A DNA stretch of 64,000 nucleotides. Origin: Straminergon stramineum (Eukaryota > Streptophyta > Bryopsida > Hypnales > Calliergonaceae). Numbering within the stretch: the stretch's first letter is position 1; the number at the start of each line of letters is the position of its first letter. Below are positions 37,328 to 48,355 of this stretch, piece by piece. The DNA is taken from contig OY987269.1 of assembly GCA_963920665.1 (NCBI GenBank), positions 4,900,501 to 4,964,500 on the forward strand, in the 5' to 3' direction. A model generated the notes under the pieces. It saw nothing but the letters and a program-made list of their open reading frames with translations, had not been told where the DNA came from and did no database searches. Both the position numbers and the translations under genes were made by a program.

Positions 37328-40046
37328 TTCTATAAATTAGGGTTAGGGTCTAACCCATTTCACCATTTCTTTCCATTTGGGCCCAGAATCTCATCCTTGA
37401 ATACTCACCCCTGCGTAGAGTTTTGGAATGGCGTTTGAGAATCATCTTTTATTACAGAAGAGGAAGTTCACTCTTGGAAGCCCCTCTTCATTTTTATAGT
37501 TGGTTAGCTTCCCCACTCAATTTTCATCGTTTTCTTCTTCTGCTAGTATATTCAACTTCTTCCATTTAAACACATGGAAGTGCTGGTACCTAAGTAGTGG
37601 ATGTTGAATGTCATTGATGAGGATGCAGTCTTTTTCGAAGGAGGTCGGGATCGTTTTCTGCAGTAAAAGTCTCGTGGGATCACTTATGCTTCTCTTGAGT
37701 TTCTGCTCAAATCGATAGCTGCCTTGTGAAGAGTTGAATAATATTTTAGGATTGGAAAATGTAGTGCCAGTGGTCTAGAAAAGAAATGTACGGGTTATTC
37801 TTTCAAAATCTCAGTACCGGTATGTGAAAAATGACTTTCAAGGAAGCTATGTAGGCAAATAATCTCTCATTATATTGTGCCTTGGATTTTGTGTGAAGAT
37901 TATTTGTGGTTCTTATCTTCTTTGGGACCAAGGGATAGTCTAAATTTCCAAAATAGTGAAGATGCATTATAAATGTAACTTCAAAGAATAATTTAATGAA
38001 GACTTTATCAACAAAAAAATTTTAGTGAAAAATTCAAACTTGGTTCCAAAATTAGTTTAGATTGAATATTTGTAATTCTATCATTTTTTCCCTTTAAGTT
38101 CAAAATTTTAAGCAATAATTTTGGTGATTTTTGAAGATTTTATTTTATTTATTACTAAAGATGTTTTGAAAGTGTCAATTTTCAAAATTCGAAAATTTAT
38201 ATTGTGAGGTGAAACATATTAGTGCCCTTTGTTTTATAGATTGAATATCTACAAAACAAAGTCTTTAAAATCTAGGCCATACAAATTTTAGAGAACCAAC
38301 ACAAGCTTTTATGCCAAAAAAATCAAATGAAAAATGACAATTCTATGTGCTTTAGATGTGTTTGGATTTATATATCGTTCGAAATTTGAATGTCTAGTAT
38401 GCTCTTTAAGGTTTATGGAGCTTTATTTAAAGTCAATATAAGCTTCATAATCCATATTTCTATATTTAGTTTGATTTAGTTTTCTACTTCAAAGGTTCCT
38501 TAGACAATTTATCATTCATAATTTGCCATTGCATATTCAATCTACCATTCATTATGTTAGGGAGGTTCAATAAATATATTTGAATATATAGTTTAGTAAT
38601 GTGAATATATCTCGCTTCATTTCCTACTTAACCTTAGAAGTTTGATAAGTTCATTGTCAACTTCCAACCTTTGTACCTTTAGTAGTAATATTTGATTCAA
38701 TTAAACACCTAAGTTTGTATAGAATCAATTAAAGTTAAAATTTAAATTGTGAGATTTATTCTTAAGAATATCAAATGTAATTATTTCTTAGAGGTCAAAG
38801 TGAAAAGTTGAAATATAGACAAAGATACATTGTAAATTGCAAAATTCTCTATATATTATATAATAATGCAATCGTTTATACCGAAAGACACTTAAAGATA
38901 TGAGATAGAATTTCTACCCAGAGTTGCTTTGCAAGTCACATTAAGCTAAAAAATTTAAAAAATAGGTACTCTTAGTATCCAAGAGCTTAGAATTCATCTA
39001 ACTTATTTGAAGATGCTAAGAATTTTTGTATTTTTAGTATTGGTTCTAAGGGTTAGAGGACCTTCAAAATTTTGTTTGTGTTTCTCAAATGTTCAAATTA
39101 TTCAATGTGAAATACAATTAGATCCCAAGTCCATTCATAAGGGGGGCTTACTAGAATTGAAGAACACCCATTTAAAATGTCAATGTCATTCAAATATGTG
39201 ACCTATTTGAATGGGGATGCTAATAGGTACTATCATTGTTACAATTGCCTCTTAGAATTAATCCAACTAATCTATAGATGCAATCCTTTGGGTTTAAGGA
39301 TAGTCCACATTTATGATTGGGATATTGCAACTTCAAACCTTCATAAATTATAATTTATTCATACATTATCTAAATGATACATGTATTGATTACATACAAA
39401 ATCATGCCATACTAATGTCCAAAAGGTGGAATATAGCCTTTCTAAGGTCTACAATGGAAAGCTATATATTTTTGTTTTGACCTCCATTTATGTTTTTCTT
39501 CATGAGTTGGTCCAAACATATGAGAAGTACTTCATGAATTGCCATTCTTTTGCTAAAAAATAATTGTGATTTCAATATGTCTAAGTATGTGTAACAACCA
39601 AAGGGATAACAATGGGCTATCCTACCTTAAGGTGGAAGCACCTATAACCAACACTTTCAGCAATTCTACATATTTTTGGGTGGAATGAACACATGAGACT
39701 ATTTTTAACACATTGGCAAAAGAAATAACAAATTTTGAAAAGAATGGTTAATTTTCTAAATTTGTAAGAATAAACTATGGAAATTTGAAGTTCAAAGACA
39801 TACTATACCCCAAACCATTTTTTGCATTCAAAATAGTATATTTCCGACTACCTGCATCTACATATCTTCAAAATTGGCAAAATGGGGGGATTGGCTGCTA
39901 ATAGCTCAGGAGTCACGGAAATGGTTCCCGTGCTTCTTGCAATCAGAGTCATAACTTATAACTAGCAGCCTCTCTTCGTACAACCATTCTGTTGCTTCCG
40001 CAAAATTCTTGCAACAAAATATCACCGTCGATCCTAAGTTATAGCA
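37328..40046. other. Intergenic region, mS23 3' side to PPR 3' side
   Basis: The first about 500 bases are probably mS23 3' UTR and flank. From about 37,900 to 39,850 the DNA is strongly AT-rich with no gene; 37,980-38,425 is a diverged repeat described separately. From 39,880 composition becomes normal again, before the PPR gene's 3' side. Confidence 0.5.
37980..38425 (+). repeat. Diverged dispersed repeat, same orientation as 52.95-53.39 kb
   Basis: Blocks in common order with about 52,950-53,393 include TTTAGATTGAAT..TTTGT, CCTTTA(A/T)GTTCAAAAT, TTTTGAAG(A/T)TTTTATTTT, AACCAACACAAG/AACTAACACAAG, and GAAATTTGAATG..CTTTA near the right end. In the 53 kb copy the right end is a TTAA-type terminal motif; here the same place is degenerate (CTCTTTAAGGTTTATG). 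This marks both as old members of one AT-rich element family. Confidence 0.55.
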
Positions 40047-40244
40047 TTATGAAGTTACTCCAGGGAGTGTGACCCTTTTGGCAATCATCTGACTAACTCT
40101 TCGACAGGGAGTTAAGAATATTGACCCGAGTTTGTTGCCGATATTGTAATCTCGAATAAGCCGCTCAACGAATACATCACTCTCTTCAATAGCGGCGTCC
40201 TTGATCTGCTCATGGAAAGGAATATATGGAACGACCAACTGCAT
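40047..40244 (-). other. Orphan open frame downstream of the PPR gene, 65 codons
   Basis: An ATG-initiated frame with protein-like composition (VVPYIPFHEQIKDAAIEESD, then FVERLIRDYN and LGSIFLTPCRRVSQMIAKRV) in a stretch of normal GC content, 380 bases past the PPR stop. I could not splice it in frame to the PPR gene and do not recognise it. It may be part of the PPR 3' UTR, a small gene, or a fragment of a lost gene. Confidence 0.25.
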
Positions 40245-40626
40245 TGCTGTCCAACAGATCAGATTCTAATAGAGATGATCCGCACAGAAATAATCAGTCA
40301 AGTTTTGACTATGGTAAATAAAATAACAGTTGCAGGTCAAGGTTGATTGTCAAGGTCACCAACCTTGAAAATTTAAAATTCATTCCACCGTTATTCCACC
40401 GTTATTCCACCATTTCCACAACTAAGCGACCTGAAACAGAAGTAATACCTCCAAGTCCTGATTAAAATGACTCGTACGAATTGATTATGACTATGGAGCG
40501 AAAACGAATTTTTCATTAGTATCCGCCAGATGATCTCCATGTTATCGTGAGGAGAATAATCCATTGAAACTACAATTCATGACTTCTGTAATAACCAGCT
40601 AGAGAAGCAACTTCTGACGAAGCAAG

Positions 40627-43600
40627 TCACCCTGAAAGAGGCGTCCTGCTTTCACCAACTGCAGCAACATGCTCATCTTCAGCAACATGCTCACTGCTTT
40701 GGTCTTCCGCGTCATGATCTACCACAACATGATCTTGCATGATGGGTTCATCTCTGTCAGCAGCAACGTGAATGTCGTCTCCATGTTCCTGCTCCTGATC
40801 ACCTTCTTTTGCCATCCCTGTTTGGGCTCCACGAACCCAGTTGTTCTTCTTTTGTATTTTAGCAATGATTTCTCTCGTAGCCGCTAACCGGACATCATCT
40901 TCAGGGACTTTTCTTAGCTGCACATAGCACCATCAGGTAGTGAAGAAAATGAGAATTTGTCCCTCGGCATGGAACGATTGTTTATGCCACAGTAGTGATA
41001 TACCAAAGTAGCAAGCAAAAAAGATGGGAAACTTATCATGAGGAAGGTATGAGGAAAATAACAGAGAAAAATAGAGAAGCAAATAGGGTGGATAGGCATA
41101 CCTGCAAACCATTACTATACGCAGTAAGAGATTTGACAGAGGGCCTTTGATTTCGATCCTGCATCATATCCCAGATTGTATTTGCGGCTGCATAGTCTCC
41201 TTCCTGTGACAATGGAACCAGGCAACAAGATTGAGACGTCCACCCTAAAATCCATCAAGCGTTACGGTGCTTCCGTTTGAACATCGAACATCATCCTATG
41301 AAAGAAAAAACAAACAAGAAAAGTAGACATACCCTATCCAACGAAGCGAGGAAAAGAAAGTTGGATCCGATGCTTGTGTTCAAAAAGAATCCCCTGTCTT
41401 TCATTTGGTCCTGAAAATAGAAAAGAAAAGAAGATCAGACTGTGTCTTCCCCAGAGAATAAAAATAACCAGTGCAAACAACTTCCATGCGGTCTAAAGGT
41501 TCATATTGGGGACATACCAGAAGTCTTTTCGCAGATGCCATATTAACAGGAGTGCGACGCTGAAGTAAGCTTTCAATTAAAGTCTGCACCGGTCGCACAA
41601 GTAAAATGATCCCATTAGATAGATTTTCTGCAAATAGAAAGGTCGTTTTCTAATGTTATCCTCCACGATGACAGCCAAACTTACACCAAAGCCAAATCAA
41701 GAACTAGTTGACCAGACGACCACACCTCAAACAAGCTCTAAGAGCATGATGGAACCTAAAGGTCTGAGAAGGCAAAAGTTGAAGGCAAATTCGCGCAAGT
41801 AGAGACTTACCATGTAAAGACTTAAAGATGGACTCTTGCCAGCCTCGATGTATTCATCCACAACTTGCAAAGCTTTGTCGTAATGAGAGCGCCCAACATA
41901 AGCCCTTGAAGGAGAAAGCACCTTCTAGCGTTAGTTCCCTCAACAGACGACAGAGCAGTCAAAGCAAAGGACATAAAATTCATATATCAGTAAATTCCGT
42001 TGGCACGTCTCAATGACATCATTTACCTGACAAGTTCAATGATGCAAGTGGCATCAATTTGGTGATTATCCTGTTTCAACATTTCGATGATCTTCTCCAC
42101 TGCCTGTAATCAGTCATAAAATATCCAAGCAGGCTGCCAGGTGAGTAACTTCGACAGCTCCTCCCAAATCCCTTAAATGGTGAACACTACTTCCTACAAA
42201 GACTACAACTACGGATCCACATGTGCAAACGCGAACAACAAAACAAAAAATTAATAATGTCGGTCAGCTCTAGATTATTTTGTCCAACAACCTCAATATT
42301 TCCCAGCTCTCCACAAGCGCGCAATGCAGAATAGTACACATTAAGTCGACGGTTCACATAGCTTCGAGTAGGTTGAAGACCTCCTCCTGTAACAAGATTT
42401 GCGAGCTCCTCTTCAAACTCTTGTCGACCTTCAACTTCACCAGCAAGTGAGTCACACCCCTTCGACTGTTCCAGAAGCTCGAATATCTGTTAAACAAACT
42501 TGAGTTACTAGCGCGCACCCCAATGCGTATAGGAAGATCACAGAATTCCTGTAAAACATAATAAAGAGAGAGAGTATTGGACAAGATAACAAATGACGGT
42601 AAAACATGAGTTTAAGACCTTGGTAATGACGTATCATGCTAACCTTCTGAAAAGTAATATGATTAACAGGGCGGCTGTTCTTATGAGTTTGAATGAGTGC
42701 GGCATAGCATGCACTGTTTAAGGTCAAGCCAAAAGCTGCCATCCTTTGCACCACACCGTAGCTGCAGAACGAAGTCACAGGACTTGAATTAGGACAGTTT
42801 GAAACATTCTGAACGGTAAACCAACCAAAGACGCAGACTGCATATGTCTTCGTTAAATTCTTTACAGGTACGCCATAAACAAAGTAGTAATGAACCAAAA
42901 AGAAAGGGGAAGAGGAGATCCACGATGTTCAATCCATTAAGTAAAAGAAAAGAAAAAATGACTGCAATCTGACAGCTGAATATGGAAAGCAGGGCGAAGA
43001 AACATACGCTACTTCTACACGGCCAGCTGTTCCACACGCATTTAAAAGTGCAAGGAAGGTGCGGTGGGTTGGCTTCATTCCATTTGCTTCCATCTCTGCT
43101 GCCACCTTATGATGCCAATCATAACAAAGAAGCAAAATTTGAGGGATAAATACGATAAGAGAAGTAACAATTCGTCGTTTCCTAAACATCATCCCCTGGA
43201 CCGACCTACTTAATTATTTCCTGAAACTCTCCTGGTGAATTTGAGGTGCTTCAGAATGTGTAAAGGAGACAAGTACCTTGTTTAAACTTGGAAATAGCTA
43301 GATAAATTACCTGAAAAGCACGTTCAATCTGGTTGGCTTGCCCACATGTTGTGATTATACAGTTATAGAGCGCGATCTGAACAGAACCACGCATTTTAAT
43401 TCTACAATCAGTAGAAGATTCGCACGAACTGTCTCGTCGCTTCTGTAAATCATAACCCAGAAACATTTGTCTGCCCAAGGAATAACACAATACGCGTGAG
43501 TAGTAGAAGAAAACTTGTGCTTACATCAGGTTGAAGGCCCATGGCTTTCATTTCATCAAAAAAATACATCGCATCCTGCAGCCTCTGACCTCTCATGCAA

Positions 43601-45053
43601 CCAGTAATAAGAGTATGGAAAGTGTTCTTTATAGGTGGAACTCCATCCAGCTGCATGTCTTCATACACATCCCGCATCAAATAAGGCCTGCAAATGCTCA
43701 ACAAGTGACAAGCCTCTTCATCAATTCCCTTCAGCATCCTGGATGAGTATGTACACAAACGAGATAATTCTAAAATCATTAGGGACCTCATCCCGTCTCC
43801 TCAACTGACTCCTATTACCCAGTGATAAAAAGTTTGATCTCAAGAGAGTTCACCCAAAGTGATCTCTCCACAGCTCAATATTGATCTCATAAAAGTCACA
43901 CAACTACATATTAGTTAAAAAGATTGAAGTGACGGAAAGAGTATCCTCTACCTCAGCTAAGAAGACATACTTACCGCCTGCTCTGATTCAGTTCGTCTAG
44001 CACCTTGTTGTACTCATAAATATCATTGGCATAGTTACGCAATGCATAAGCCGTTGGATTCGGACTGGCAGAGTAGCTCCGCTGGGTAGCAAACGTTGTC
44101 TGATCTTCCCTGTTGACACGAATTTACTCAGAACCTATATCCAAATGCAGATAGTTCTGTTTCACAAATACAAATAAAAAAATCATCAATTATTCTAGGT
44201 ATAGTTTCTGATCATGAAAGAGTCTGTCACAGAGCAGCAGCTATACTAGAAACAATCAATAGGATTGGAAGCGGAACCTGGATAATGCCACGTTCACTGA
44301 ATCCCATATTGGTAAACCCGAGTTTGTTCCCTGCATAGATTAATAAACACACATACATAAGCGCAGAACCCCTCACAGGCGACTGAAGCCAACTGGAAAA
44401 GAATTGCAGACAATCCATCGAAAGTCTGCTCATTTATTGCAAGATAACAAGTATAAGGTAGGGGCACCCAAAATCACAAGGTGATCAGCTGGTTATCTGG
44501 TGTACCACCCCCTTCATCAATACACACCCATTCTCAAGGAGCGATTCCAAGTTTTGAAACTTCACAACTTTTGCATACGACATCCAAATAACGCACTCTT
44601 TGGTGCGTTGGAAACCTCTTCCAATTGCCAACAAGACCATGAAAAAAAAAAAAAAAATTCAGTCCCATAAACGGCACTGTCCTCAACAGCAAAACCTGCG
44701 ATCTAAGGTTTCTCTACCTCGATGCAAAATAATAAATGAAAATCTCATTATAACATGAACCGGGAGGCACTAATCCACGGAACCAGAATCCAAGGAAAAT
44801 TCGCCAATCCGCACAAAACCCTAAACCCTAAACCCTAAAAAAACTCAGAACCAGCGATCGAACCTCCCACATTACATTCAGGCTCTACCATTTCGAAAAT
44901 CGCGAAATCTGCACAAATGCCAACCACCAAGAATGGCTTCTGGGGAATGCCATGACATACCTTCTCCGGAGCTGCAAAAGTCGCCAATGCATTCGAAGAA
45001 AGGCTTGGGCGGATCGGGAAGCGCGCGAGGCGCTGCAGCACTGCTCGTCTCAT
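40627..45053 (-). CDS. Mitochondrial-type PPR protein, At4g35850-like, 14 exons, 542 aa
   Basis: Helical-repeat protein expected to bind organellar RNA. Exons, in transcript order: 45053-44961, 44330-44278, 44109-43975, 43687-43525, 43376-43311, 43105-43008, 42761-42644, 42486-42292, 42103-42027, 41904-41811, 41583-41518, 41410-41333, 41203-41102, 40917-40627; total 1,629 nt with GT-AG sites. The N-terminus (MRRAVLQRLARFPIRPSLSS) is Arg/Leu/Ser-rich without acids, as in a mitochondrial presequence. Conserved features of the At4g35850 group follow: an ALRNYANDIYEYNKVL segment, then classical repeats at about 115-148 (starts NTFHTLITGC), 149-183 and 184-218, then FELLEQSKG. It has many more introns than typical PPR genes. 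The C-terminal about 60 residues are Asp/Glu/His-rich and look disordered. Targeting to mitochondria is inferred from the leader only. Confidence 0.9.
44815..44840 (-). repeat. Telomere-type repeat in PPR intron 1
   Basis: Three CCCTAAA units (TTTAGGG on the coding strand) lie in intron 1, about 120 bases from exon 1. This parallels the repeat in mS23 intron 1. Shorter single or double units also occur in ARV1 introns near 33,416 and 33,692 and in RPS20 intron 1 near 55,503. Confidence 0.55.
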
Positions 45054-45319
45054 TTCGCTACTTCTTCTGCCTCAGTGAAATCCTTCGAGGGAAGCAGTCG
45101 GAGGTGCAGATTTTTGACTGGGGCACTCGCTGATTGAAGTGGCAGCGCCGATCAGAATGCGAGAAGCTCAGAGGTTTTGGGAAACAGGGTTTTACGAGAG
45201 GACGTAGCGCCCGGTTCATGTTCATCCAAAGCATTCGTCCGAAATTCTGTAATGCATCCACGTTATTCATCCAAAATGTTCATCCAAAATGGCAAATGGC
45301 AAACTGAAAGCCATTGCAA
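45054..45319. other. 5' flank of the PPR gene
   Basis: Roughly 270 bases of GC-balanced DNA directly upstream of the PPR ATG, presumably 5' UTR and promoter, ending where the TIR element at 45320 begins. No individual element is identified. Confidence 0.4.
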
Positions 45320-45968
45320 GTTAACCCCTAAATGCCCAAGGCACCAGATTCTGGTGTTTCGAAAACTTTGAAGTTAAGTAGAACCCAACCACATTGCTAT
45401 TATTATTAGTTTATATTTTTGGAGAACTCTTTTTGAAGTCTAGTTTTAGGATCAAAAAGCCGAGCTTAAAAATGAAAGATTATGATTTTTCTATTCAAGA
45501 TTTTCTGCAAGGATGCCCATTGCAATCTTGACCTCCCGTAGTGTTGAGGGCTCTTGGAAATGAGCCTCAAATACACTAGATCTTGGAGGAAAAATCACAT
45601 TAGAAATTCATTTAAAAAAATCATAGAATAGATTTTGAAAAAACATAATTTGATTTGGTTTGTGCATGCTAAGTCCTATAACCTCATATATTTTTTTAGT
45701 GACCAACTTTTTAGAGTGGACATGCAAAAAGAGAATTGAAAAATTTTCATACTTTTAGCACCTTCATGATTAAACATTATAATCTTTCAATCCATAAGTG
45801 ATATTGTTATGTTTTCTTTTCTTATAGGAACTCTAACATGTCTAGTTTGAATTTGTACGGTTACAATTCAAAAGAAATTGGTATAACTTATGAAAATGTT
45901 GACTTTTTGTTCAATTTAGAATAAATTTCAAGATGCTCCAAACAGGCCTTGGGCATTTAGGGGTTAAC
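45320..45968. mobile_element. TIR transposon (MITE-like), 0.65 kb, perfect 23-bp inverted ends
   Basis: Bases 45320-45342 and 45946-45968 are perfect inverted complements. The outer end reads GTTAACCCCTAAATGCCC. TTAA at each outer edge may be the target duplication, or part of a longer TIR. The interior is AT-rich with no transposase frame, so the element would be non-autonomous. It lies only about 270 bases upstream of the PPR start codon. Perfect ends suggest it is young compared with the copies at 12.5 and 53 kb. Confidence 0.8.
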
Positions 45969-48355
45969 AACATGAAATTGTGACCATCCCATCTACATCC
46001 TCGCTAAAAATGTAAGCCCTCTAACATGAAAGCCTAAGGTCAACTTTGGGTACACATGTTTTCAACCTTTGGAAATTCATGGATTATTCATGCATTGTCC
46101 AAAAATGTACGCAAAGAGAATCTCAAATTTCATATAAGTTGGAATCCCAACACGATTCCACAAATATTTAGGCAATGTAATATTAAGAATAGTGCTCAAA
46201 ATGATTATTCGAACAACTTTAGATGCAATTATCTTAGAAATTCCTTTGAGCTAGCATTGAAGGGAATCCCTTACATTCAAAGGAGAATCTTGAAATTCTA
46301 TTTATTATACTAGAAAGCTCCTCATGTCTATTTGAATTAAAATGCCGATTTTGACTTCAAATCAAATCAGACGCATATTTTACCAACATTTGGCAAGAAG
46401 AAAGTTTAGTCTATAATTAAAATATAATTAAAATTTAATGATGTTGATTATTAGTTTCTAGTAATAAATATTGGAGTTTTAAAAGTAAATATTGGAGTTT
46501 TCAATTCAAGCACTAAGAGATGAAGTCAATGAGATGTTGGTTCTACTTATTAGATAATGTCTTACCTTTATTTTTACTTGATTTGATCTATCGTAGAAAA
46601 GTCTTAGTTCCACCATATAATTTTTAATTTAAACATGTAAATTCATGAAATCAGATAAATTTTTGGAAATTTAAGAATGTACAAATAATATGTCTTGAAT
46701 TTTAGTAACCTACAAATTAGAGAGATTAAAACTTCAAAAATCTGTAAATTAGTGGAATTTTGATTTTTTTAAACTACAAATTAAAGAGATTGGAACTTTT
46801 GAAAACAATATATTGCATTGACTATGTATACTCAAGTCTACATGAAAGTTAAATTTAGTTAAAAAAAGAGTTAATTTAAAAAGATTGAATTTTACAAACC
46901 GAATTGTTTTCACAACCCTAGTGGTGATGAACATTTCACACAACAACTCACAAAAGTATAAAATTCTCACATACAAATCACGCATGGTTGCATTTTTTCC
47001 TTAGATACAGAATCCCCTTTTGGAAGATAATTCTATGTGGTTGAGGGGGAATGTTGTATTTTATGTGCAATGAGATTTGAAAAAAACACTCAAAGATATA
47101 TATAACTCTTGCTAGGCCATTTCAACCCTATTTTTGTATAGTTCCCAATCCCTTTGATACCAACAAAACTAAATTTCTTTTATCATTTATTCATAATCCT
47201 TCTTACATTTATTTTCTTCCTAATATCTACATTTTCTAATTGTAAATTTTCTATTAATGTTCTAAGGTTAATAGAGCATACCATATCGACATTTTAATCA
47301 ATGAACACCAACAAATACCCCTTTGTGGACCCATGTAGTATACTACTTTAATAAGGGGTAACTTCCTTGGGATATTGAACTTGCTTTAATTCCAGCTTAA
47401 AACTTTTAACAATTTAGTGATTTCTTCTATTGCTATTAAAGAACACTTTTAAAGAGATTGATGATCAAGTTTATTTTCTTTTGAATTTTTTCCCTTGAAT
47501 CAACTCAATTTTCTAACATAAAAATTCTAAAACCAAAATCTTAAGTGTAGGAATTTTAAATTAAGAAGATTGATAGTCATAGAATCTAGTATAGTAAGGT
47601 GCAAAATAAAGTATTACTTTCACCTCAAAACCCTAATATTTAACAATCCACATGTTCAAGTTTCTCAAATTTTTCCACACATTCTCACACAAGTTTAGTG
47701 CAAGTCAACTCCTACCATCAAATATGCAAAAATAAACAAAAATTTTGTATTGTTACTCTCTATACTAGAAATGGTAGTTTCGAAGTGCTTTTTTGGTAAA
47801 ACACAATCATGGATAATGCACTGAAAAGGTCAGTCTAACCTTCAAAACCTACTTTGATGTTATGAGAGGCTTTGATTTTGCTTACGCTCAAAGTCCTATT
47901 GTTGGCTCATGGAAGGAATCACGTGTAAGGATGTATGCTCTTGAAGGAATTTTAGTATAATTGAACATTTTTTCACCTTCAAAGCGTTTGCAGCGGCCTT
48001 TAGGATCTGCATACATCCCTCCAAGTTCATTTTTTGAATAATAAATAAATTCAAAGTCTCTATAATTGAACACTGGAAGGTGCACTTTATATCAATATGT
48101 TATATAATTGTCTTGGTTCTGTTGCTAGTTGAATACGGTTTTGAAGATGTAAGCATTCCTTCCTAAGAAATTTACCAAGTTTTGGCATCACCTAAAAACA
48201 GACCTAATTAATCTCACCAGCATTGTCAACATGGTATCCTACTTTGCAGTTTTTGTGCAATCGAAATGCACACTCATCTCAACAAATGCTGAAACCAGGG
48301 GCTAGCCCCACTAAGGTTAGCTGGGGCATGATAACTTCAAAATCACGCAAGGAGG
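45969..48355. other. AT-rich intergenic DNA, no gene seen
   Basis: Open frames here are short and low-complexity. No recognised domain or transposon terminus. The last about 200 bases may be the 3' UTR of the GDSL gene. Confidence 0.5.

Noticed and set aside
42506..42560. A 30-base in-frame mini-exon in the PPR gene encoding EFCDLPIRIG
   Set aside because: It has usable splice-like ends, but At4g35850-type proteins read directly from Lys into the hydrophobic-Glu..EQSKG block, and skipping it preserves that alignment.
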